From Axinella damicornis (taxonomy: Eukaryota; Porifera; Demospongiae; Axinellida; Axinellidae): a stretch of 64,000 nt of DNA. The stretch is taken from contig OZ007510.1 in assembly GCA_963931865.1 (NCBI GenBank), positions 2,632,747 through 2,696,746 on the forward strand, given 5' to 3'. Numbering within the stretch: the first letter of the stretch is position 1; the number at the start of each line of letters is the position of its first letter. The notes beneath the pieces were generated by a model. It was not told where the DNA came from and searched no databases. It saw only the letters and a program-made list of their open reading frames with translations. The translations under genes were made by a program, and so were the position numbers. Shown one piece after another: positions 13,201 through 24,100 of the stretch.

Positions 13201-16200
13201 TAAGGTATACAAAAGGTACTTAACAGTTATGGTAGTTTACAGTGTAACGGCAACAAGGTTATTTACACATGAAAGGATATAAACCAGTGGACACACAAAT
13301 TGCCAAGCACTTCAACTTAAGACGATTTCTATCTACACAGGGCTTGAAAATCAATCCATTACCACAGTCATGCTAGTACACTACCTTGCTGAATTTCTCT
13401 GCCATGCTGTGAGTCACTGATGGTACCATATAAGGTACTTGACTGAAAAATGTGATCCGGCCACAACAGGACCGGCCAGACTGCTTTCACTGGTCCCAAA
13501 CTCAGAAAGGATTTTATACATACTGTATGCAATGCTGGTAGTGCGGCTCCCGGTGCTCTTGTCCAATAAAGTAGTGCTGCCGTGAGTTGTCTGGTCAGTT
13601 TCAATAATGGCTGGCTTTGCTACCTGGGGTGTGCCATCTTCCTCCTTGAGCTCTACGTTACCCTCTTGCACTGCCATATCCTCCAATGCTTTGGGTTAAA
13701 AAGATGTATTCATGTGCGTGTGTGTGATGAAATTACGTAAAGGACAATGCCATGGAATACTAAGAGTGAAGAGTTGGCACTAGGAGGCATCCAGTGGAAA
13801 TGAAGTAGGACAATGCCATGGAATACGAGTGAAGAGTTGGCACTAGAAGGCATCCAGTGGAAATGAAGTAGTGGTATAAAGCTAAGTATATGTAATTAAG
13901 GAGGGAAGATGATAGACATTTTCAAGACGTTCTTGTTCACTTGTTACTACGTATTCACCAGCACCATCTTGCTTCTCAATGGTAGCAGAGGTAGCTACGT
14001 CAGTCTTTCCAGCAGGCTCCGGTGGTGGGAGAAGTAGAGCAGTTTGGCTCATTCTGAGGCAAATGTGACATACAAACAAATACTCATAGTTGGAAGTAGG
14101 GTTAATGTGGATGATGGATGTATCACCCGGACAAAATAGACAATGTGCACCACATTGTCTATTTTGTCCGGGTGATACATCACACATGCACAACAGCAGA
14201 CTTGCAAACAATGTGTGATTTCTTCAGCGATGGCCAATTAAAGCAATCCATGCAATGAATGCCAAGCTCTAATCATTAGCATGGTAGATTCTCCAGCGAC
14301 TTGCAATCACCAGTCCTCTAGAATTGATCCACACAATGATCACTGATCGAGCACCTGCACCCTCCCCTTATTTCCATCACACAACCTCATCACTACCCAC
14401 CGACGCTAGAGTACTTGATAATCTAAGGGTCAAGGTCTTCCATGATCATGCATGTAGCAGGTACACTGAAATGGTTAACATAACTTTGCAAGTGCTATAT
14501 TCACAACTCCAAGAGCTGGACACTTAGCATCATTGTATGCCCTCCAGCATCATTGCAGTGAGTGGCACATTCATGCAGACCTACCTGGACTCCAGGGTCT
14601 TCTCGGTACCCTCTCTCACCTTCATGAACACCTCCTCCATGGTGGTTACTGACACTCCGAAACTGGAGATACCAAGCTCAGCTTTGCGGGCTGAAGGAAG
14701 ATAGGAAAATATAGTTAGGAGAACAAGATTTTGCATCACACTCTTTAGAGAAGATGTTTGGCCTTGAAATCAGATTCTGCTAGCACCCGCTGCTGTGCAA
14801 GATTGCAAAGAAATTCAAAAGGGCCCACTCATCACTAAATTCTTGAGCAACAAGGCAAACCTTTTTGGTACGGTTTGGCTTTCAGATAAGCAAATACGTC
14901 ATATGGAAACCATACACAACGTGGGGATTTTGAAGAGAAATTCCTCAAGGCAGTCAAGGTTGTGTTCCAAACACTGAAAAATTGCATTATGTATAGCGCA
15001 CCCAGACAACTACGTACCATACTTCATCCAACTTACTAATTATTGTGCAAAACACAGATACACTATTCAGCAGCACAATGTACATATGATAATCAATATT
15101 ACAATCCAGGGCCTCGAAGAGCTGTGGGAAGTGAGGTGTGGCATTGGAGGGAAGAGTGAAGGAGAGTTCTGCTCCCACATCAGTGACCTGCCGTGCTTCA
15201 TGAACCAAAGTGAGTACTTTGCGAGTGACTTCGTCGGAGTCACAACCTGGCTCCTTCACCAACGTCATGTGGTAACCAACACCATACCTATAGTAGGCAG
15301 CATATCAGCACAATCAACACTGAACGATTGTTGATGGCCATACTATACATGACTTTGTACTTTCCAAAAAGTAGTGAAGTGTTTTAGAGATTTGCTTTGG
15401 GGGGGGGGGGGGGGGGGGGTTGACTAAAAACTGGTCCGTTTGGAGGGAATTTAGCCCCCCAAATGCCCTGAATTAGTGCAGCGTTAGTTCAGTCTCACCT
15501 GCTCTTAAGGAAGAGAGACGATCCAGAGCACCTGAGCTTCCCCTCAGCCAAAATGGCTATCCTGTCTCCCAGTAGGTCTGCCTCGTCCCTATACATGACA
15601 TGAACATTCAACTCATTCCCATTTAGAAAAAGTGTCTGTACAGCAGTACTGAGCCAATGGGTAGGCAGTGATGTCTCCAAACTGTATGTTGTAACTTACA
15701 ATTGAAATGCAGTCCTTGACATTCAAACCAAATACTTTGTGCTAGAATCAGTTTGTTAAACAGTAATAGACACTTTCTTCAGTGAAAGGAAAAGTTTAAT
15801 CTTTCAGCAGTGATAATTATAATTATAGTTAAGGGAAATCGGAATCGTAGTGATACATGTTCCTTACAAGATGCTACTCACATGTAGTGCGTGGTTAGGA
15901 GCATGCTACTCACATGTAGTGCGTGGTTAGGAGCATGGTACTCACATGTAGTGCGTGGTTAGGAGCATGCTACTCACATGTAGTGCGTGGTTAGGAGCAT
16001 GCTACTCACATGTAGTGCGTGGTTAGAAGCATGCTACTCACATGTAGTGAGTGGTTAGGAGCATGGTACTCACATGTAGTGCGTGGTTAGGAGCATGCTA
16101 CTCACATGTAGTGCGTGGTTAGGAGCATGCTACTCACATGTAGTGCGTGGTTAGAAGCATGCTACTCACATGTAGTGAGTGGTTAGGAGCATGGTACTCA

Positions 16201-17379
16201 CATGTAGTGCGTGGTTAGAAGCATGCTACTCACATGTAGTGCGTGGTTAGAAGCATGCTACTCACATGTAGTGCGTGGTTAGGAGCATGCTACTCACATG
16301 TAGTGCGTGGTTAGGAGCATGCTACTCACATGTAGTGCGTGGTTAGGAGCATGCTACTCACATGTAGTGCGTGGTTAGGAGCATGCTACTCACATGTAGT
16401 GCGTGGTTAGGAGCATGCTACTCACATGTAGTGCGTGGTTAGGAGCATGCTACTCACATGTAGTGCGTGGTTAGGAGCATGCTACTCACATGTAGTGCGT
16501 GGTTAGGAGCATGCTACTCACATGTAGTGCGTGGTTAGGAGCATGCTACTCACATGTAGTGCGTGGTTAGGAGCATGCTACTCACATGTAGTGCGTGGTT
16601 AGGAGCATGCTACTCACATGTAGTGCGTGGTTAGGAGCATGGTCCTGCCTTCCTTGTATTTACCCAACAGGTCCCAAGTGGTCCTCCTGGCATAAGGGTC
16701 CATGCCCGATGTAGGCTCATCCAGGACCACCACTTCAGAACCCCCTATAAGGGCTATGCCAACACTGCAGGTGACAGAGCGTAGGTATGTGCGGGTAAGA
16801 TATCAATAAGGGACACACAAAACAGAGAGAAGTTTGTTTAGTTTTATATTTATACGCAGCAAGAAAGGCAAAAATGATTTCAATTCAGACAAGACATGCC
16901 CTCTCTGGATACCTGAGTTTCCTCTTCTGGCCTCCAGAGAGATTACCAGCTCTAGTGTTTTTCTTGTCCAGTAGCTGTAGGTCAGTGATCATTGTCTCCA
17001 CCTCTTCACCCACACGCTCACCCCACACACCCTGAGGGGAGGAAGTCATGCCAGACTAATCTCTTGGGTCAATATAAGCAAACAGCTGTGGTTTCAAATT
17101 GGGGATAATATCCTTCTCACTAGCAAATGTATTTACTTTCCTTCACAAAATGCATGTGCAAACTACATACGTAGTAAATGCAAGCATGCCTTGCCTTAAG
17201 TCTGGTGAAGAAGCTGAGGTGTTCTGCAACAGTCAGTCGGTCAAACAGCACATTATGTTGTGGGCAGATGCCCAGGCTCTTGCGAATCTGATCCATATCT
17301 ATACAAATGTCGTTGCCATGGATGAGAGCCGTGCCAGAGGTAGGGGTGTACAGACCTGGTGTGTTTGTGTACATGCAAT

Positions 17380-17442
<63 letters not shown>

Positions 17443-20400
17443 CGTGTGAACACGTGGATGCATACAACACTGAAAACCTGAACACTGGCTGCACGCTGGT
17501 TCAAATCCTAGCCAGATGCAGATCAATCTGAAAGATGTATCTGGCACCATTTCTACCACTCCTGCCGCACCCAACCTGTGAGGATGGATATAGTGGTCGT
17601 CTTCCCAGCTCCATTGTGGCCCAACAGAGCAGTGATCTGTCCCTTGAACATGTTCAGGTTGAGTCCATTCACAGCCACCTTGGGTTCATAATGTTTTACC
17701 GAGCCAGAGAGAAGGCGAGATAGAAAGGACTGTAGAGAAAGAGTTAACACATGGCAGTGTATGACATAGTATTGGTACATTAGTATTAGAGATTGTGATA
17801 GAGGCAGTGGCACCCTCTTACCTGCTTGTAGGTCTTGGTAAGATGTTGTATGCTGATGCCTACAACCAGGTCAGTGGGTTCCTCCTCATGGGCTGAAGGG
17901 TCGTACCCCTGTGCATCATTGTGAATCTGTGCCTGTGGTGTGGAAGCAATGAGAAACAAACGTACCACTTTTTCAGCTACTGCTGATGTGCCAGGATTGT
18001 TGAGGCATGAGTAGCCGGTAGGTTATACTCACAATCGGACTTCGATTGATTTTTTTTGACCACACCACGCCCTCGCATTGAACTTTTTGTGGTGGCATAA
18101 TAGTCAAGACTACGTAAATGAGTAAAAGCTCCCTCCCCACTTTAGACTCAAGGGGAGTATGATCAGAGGACTACGGTACTTAACTGTCTCCATTAACTAT
18201 GGAATGTGTAAGGGATTGCATCTAGTGGAGTACAACTACATGTGGAGTGAAATGCTTATGCATTCCTGCTTGAAATTGAAAATAGAGAATCATATGACCA
18301 CACCCATTAATGCAGCCTGGGCATCAAGTGGGCAGGGTACACTTTACAGAAGTAATGAAGGGTAGCTGTCATACGACGCTCTGATAATACGGAATCAGTG
18401 CAGACAAGGTAATGACTGTGTACTGGTTTCCATGACTGATTCCAGGCCAAATTCGTGGACAAAACCGTTTGCAAACCACCACAGAAATTGTGAAAGCCTT
18501 CTCCCATATACGATGCTATACGTACTTACATCCTTCCTTTTGGATCTCCTGGGATTTCCAGTCCAGTATGAGGGAAGGATTGGGAAGTAGAACGGCTGAG
18601 GAGCCCCATACTCTCCAGGTTTAACTCCGTTTATATACCTTGAACAGAGAAACAACCATATTTTTGTAGCATTAATGCGGCACTTCTACGTATTGATCCC
18701 AAGGAGACTAAGACCTGGGCCGGCTATAGGTAGCTACCAGCTAGGAGCTCGAGTGTGGTTTCCACCTGATACTGAATATATTAAAGCGGCAGCATGGCAT
18801 CCCCGATTACCATTAGGACTTCATCACATATTAAATGTGCAGTTTAGAGAACGATTTTGCTGTCACCATTGGTTCATCTGCTTCCTGATATACAATTTTG
18901 ACCAGAAATAGTGGTCATCCTCACCAGGCCAGCAGCATGTAAACAATGGTGTCAAACGCCAGCATCCCAAACACCCAGGCCATATTGAAGCTGTCTGCGA
19001 ATGAGGTGGGTGCTGCTACGTTGTTCCACTGGAGTCCCTCCTGCCGGGTTTCCAGCTGAGTCAGCACGTCTACTCCAAACCCCAGGCACATGTTGTTGAG
19101 GATGCAAGCACACACTCTCACGGCACTGGGGACGAGGAAGCAGGTATGAAACTTGAATAGCCACTGAATGAAATCTGTAACAGTGTTAAATAAATTAAGA
19201 CTCATAATGCATTCTCAGGTGCCACAGATGGTAATCACCATCGATGCTGCAGTGGCACACACCTTTGTCAATTGACAGTTGAAGTCTGCATGAATAATAC
19301 ATCTACACTAAGCCCACAATTAAGGCCAGCCATACATTTGGCCACTATGTAATGACCAGCTACTGTTACACGAATTCTAATTAGCTCACGTGGGCAAGGA
19401 AACTTCTGATACTCTAAGGTAGAGCAGTGGTAGGTAGTTGAGGAACCAGGCCAGGAATCCCACCAGCTGCCCAACCTGAGCAGAGTCGAACCACACACTG
19501 CAGGGAGAGAGACAGCTGTATGATCATTGCATGATGTGTGTGTGGTAATAAGACAGCTATATGTACGTAGCTACATCAAGTAGTGACCGGTTGCATGTTT
19601 ACGAAAGAATATTCTATCGCAAAAAGTGGCGATTTAGTTTCTTGTCGCATTATTGTATCCCATGAACTTGACACTGCTAGTTATTCTGCTTAAAAACAAA
19701 CCACAAAGTAGTTTCAAGAGTTGACAGTAAAGCTTTAAGCGACATTCAGTGGTGCAATATTGGTACAGATACATACACAGTTTCACACATTAATGCATGC
19801 GAGATTCGATGATCAGAATGTGTATAGAGATCATCTTCACCAACATATAATGTATGTGCAGCAGAACTGTTTCCAAAAGGTATGAAGTAATATGGCTTGG
19901 ACAGAAAGAAAATAATCCTTTCCCCTTCTCCCAACACAGTACTATGCAGTCGTTTGTACCTGATGAAGTAACAGAACGAGATCATTGATGACATGAACAG
20001 TGTAAAGAGAATGATCAGCAGGACTACGTCACTCGCAGCGAAAATCTGACCGTACTGTGGAAGGATAAAACACGACAAACACTGACTGATACAACCCTGC
20101 ATAGCGTACACACATGGGCAACTGGGCTCTTCTCCCATACACACATGGGCAACTGGGCTCTTCTCCCATACACACTCTAGTTCCTTCCCTCAGTCTCACA
20201 CAACACCTGAATAGGCACACACCTGTACAACCCCAGCTGGCACGACTTCTCCCTCCATCAACAACACAATCATTTCTCCCTTCCCCTCTCCTTACACACA
20301 AAAACATGATACCTTGAGCATCACACTCATGATGACGACAGAGACGAACAGGAATGTGAACTGCTTGAAGTACCAGGTGGACCACAGCACCCACTGGCTC

Positions 20401-23400
20401 AGACCCATCATAAACATCGACTCACGGATACGTGTCTCCTTCTCAAGTACCAACTCCTATGAAGTAAGACCATGTTTTGCATATGGTGAGTTCATTGTTT
20501 ATGATGGTGGAGGATCAGTCCAGGACGAATAGCTACTCTCCCTACATGTATGTACGTACCTTGACAAACACACCAACAGAGTAGATGAAGGCGAGCATCA
20601 GGAGGAGGGGTATGGTAAAATCAAAAGAAGTGAGAAACAGGTCCTGACGATAAGAAGGGTTGGGGAATTGCTGTAGAGAAGGGAAATGCCAATAGCAGCT
20701 TTTGATATTTGATCCTCCATTTGGCAACCACACTTCTGGTGGCTAGATCCTAACTACAGAGAAGTGACTTGTAGATGTCCATTTGTGTCCACAAAGCCAA
20801 AGGCAAATATCAATTCTGTGGCATATGATGTGGCCAGACACTGCATGCTTATAATTGTTATTACACTGTACCCTCATAGCCACGCTGACATTGAGTAACT
20901 GTCCCGACTTCCACTCCACAATGGACTGGCTAACAATGTTCTGAAGATGAAGAAATCCCTCTTCCAAGTAGGAGCTGGGTAAAGAAAATAGTTGGAAAGG
21001 ATTGCTTTGGTAATTTGTGTGTTCAAATAACATAGTTATGCTATGGTCAAACCCAATTCCAAATAAACCACAGTCAGCATAGAGGTTACTAAGTGCTCTA
21101 CTGGGCACCTCTAGTTGCTATTGTCCACCAAGCCTATAAGTCACATGCAGATCCCAAATCTTCAGAAGCCATTGCACAAAGCAAAATCCACTCACCAAGC
21201 GGTCACTGACCACCTCCGTAATTGTAAATTTCCTCCGTCACGTGCACGTTATGCACAACTACTGATTGATGAACTACAATCTTACAATACTAAAATCAAT
21301 TCATTGCATAATCAAGTTAATCACATACCCCTACCAGACTCTATCCCCTCACGTGACCCTCAACGAATCAGACACCTCAGAATTGATCACATGACGGAGC
21401 ATTAAATCGCTTAATACACACTTTAGTGTGCATTATCTAGATAATGCACACTTTCAAAGATCAAAGGCTGTCTCGGGTCGGTGAGTTGCACTAAATAGTT
21501 TAGATACCACTTTGCAGTGCATTACGGGCTTATAGTGCACTCGGGCAATCTCAGGCGGATAATGGACTTGCCTTCGGCTTGTGCATTATCTCGCCCTCGA
21601 CCATTAACTAGATTGCCCTCGCGCACTAAAACCCGTAATGCACTGCAAAGTGGTATCTAAATATTACTTAATTTACAAATTTGCAGTCCAGCTTTTCCCT
21701 ATTGCGTTGCTGAGTTGTTCAAAATCCAGCATGCAATGGCTAATAGCATGGGGTTAGTTAGTTAGTTAGTTAGTTAGTTAAATTGATTTTATCCAGTGGA
21801 CTGGGTTACACAGGAGGTCATGAACCCATCTAGCGTGCTTCCCTAAAACAAAAGAAAAAGAAGAAAATGAAGTTTACTAACAGGATGATCGTTCATTCCC
21901 ATTCATAACACAGTCACTGTAACATGCAAGTGTACTGCCTCTAAAATCAATTCAGCCTGAAACATGAAAACCATACTCTGGGCATGTTCTGTATACACAG
22001 AGAATGTACTGCACTGCTCGTATGTACATTTCGACCTAAACTACCAGTCAACTCACTTCCTGATTCTAGGCTCAGGGAGTTGAGGGTCATCAGCCAACAA
22101 TCCTGTGAGCCAAGTTCCTCCCTCGACTTCATGACGCAAGCGAAGGGTGTACTCAATGTCATTGCCATCAAGGTTGTTAAACACCAGACCTTGCAAGAAG
22201 AACAGAATTGATTATGATTATTCCCAGTTCCTCTATATTACATCTGGGAGTGGTGGCGCTTGCAAACGCAGACCTGTAAGAAGCAATTTTCAGTTGGTCT
22301 GGTGGCAAAAATGTGAACTAAGTAGGCACTGTCAAAGCATGGAAAGTGCGCCAATATTTACCCCGTGCGCATGCGCAGCAGGGGGTAGAGTGATCGGTTT
22401 GTGTCTGTCCGTCTGTCCGCAGTCCAAGCGCTGTTTGAGCAGTGAAGGCCTTATTGAAGGCTTATTTCAGGATAGAAGTGTCAGAATTCAGAAAATACTA
22501 GCGTCTACATAACTCACAGACCAGAGATCTACTCGAGAGGCTGAGAAAAGCTGCGTGAAAGTCGTGCTTCTAATTTATACAATTTGACCACACCCAATTT
22601 CTAACATTACTGCCACAACTTACGGTATCTCATTCTGCATGCTGACATCGCTGTATTAAATCATGGCCTAGCTATAGTGTGTATTATCCATGAGTTAGCT
22701 CATCGTGCATGCTGTATGAATAGGCCTATAGCTGTCAAGTCAAAGTTGCGCACGGGGTACGTGCTCTGCTGAGCACCTCTAGTTTATCATGATGTCATTG
22801 CAATCTATGGTGTGCCCATGTGGGCTTCTTAGCCACAGCACTTGCTCACAGAATTTGATGACTTTTCACGTACCCCAAATCAAGGTTGCTCTGGCCTGTG
22901 AGAGGTGACGTTGGTGTGGAACTAACAATAGACACATACCTGCTCCCCCAATGAAGCACCCACTCCCTCCAAAAGAGAAGGGTTGCAGATTATCTCGACC
23001 AATGGCATCGATTGTTGCACTGATGTCCTCCTCCGTGTCCATCCCTTCAAGAGTCCCAATACCAGGCAGCTTATTCCTGATCAGGTTCACAAGATCTTCA
23101 GCTATGTGTTGGTGTATTGGAGCAAAGAGGGAAGAAGGGAGGGAGGGAGAGAGGGAGGGAGGGAGGAGGGAGGGGGAGAGAAGGAGGGAGGGAGGACGTG
23201 AGGGCCCAGGGGAGGGACGCCAATCAGGGAGCAGAGGGTTATATAAGCTCTGGTTCAAGTTAACCCTTAGTGTCTTTGTTTGACATTCTAAATTGAAAGA
23301 TGAAAAGTTGACCGTAGGATAAACATTTCAGCATAGTAATTTCAAGTGAATATTTGCTATTTCAGTAGAAAAAAGTCTTCTTTTAATCAACCATTGAATA

Positions 23401-24057
23401 ACGTAGTTCTGCTGTTAGGTAACACAGAAGGCTACCTACATATGGTAAGTGCAAAAAGTAAAGCTCCCTGGGTGTGGTTGACTCACGTGTTTCATTTCTG
23501 GGAACATAGAAGAGGGTGTAGTTCTGCATGTTAGACACGGTCAGTGTGTCCGAGTCAAACGTCACAAAGCATGCTTCCTGAGTTTGCAGATCAGGAAGTC
23601 CAATCCTGTACAGGACCAACCCAGCACAACATTAGTGTAGTGCAGTAGCTAGCATTTCACTCTGCAGTACCAGAAATGGTTTCTTCAAACAGTAGTAATT
23701 ACTTACTGTACCTATTCAGTTGTTTTCCATTTTGCTACAAATAGCAACACTACCATATTAGGTTACGTACTTGAGTACAATGAGGAACAGAGCTATCGCC
23801 AGAGGAAAGATAAGCTCAAACACTGTGCCAATGGGCCGCCGAATCTGTGTGTACATGTATGGATGTGCATGCATGTGCATGTAATGTGTGTGCGTGTGCA
23901 GTGTGTGCGTACATATGCACAAGTGCGTGTGTGTGTGTATATATGTGTATGGGTGTGGCATATGAATATTATGGATCATTGTTGAGCTGCTATAGCAGTT
24001 TTTGTCTTATTACCAGATTTTTCCCATGCTACAGTGCAGAAGGAGAGTGTGTGCATG

Positions 24058-24100
<43 letters not shown>

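Noticed and set aside
15871..16638. Possible CRISPR array
   Set aside because: 32-bp units are directly adjacent with no spacers and match the neighbouring exon end; the host is eukaryotic.
21115..21405. 96-codon plus-strand open frame
   Set aside because: Lies in repeat sequence shared with 53.1 kb and has no recognised domain.
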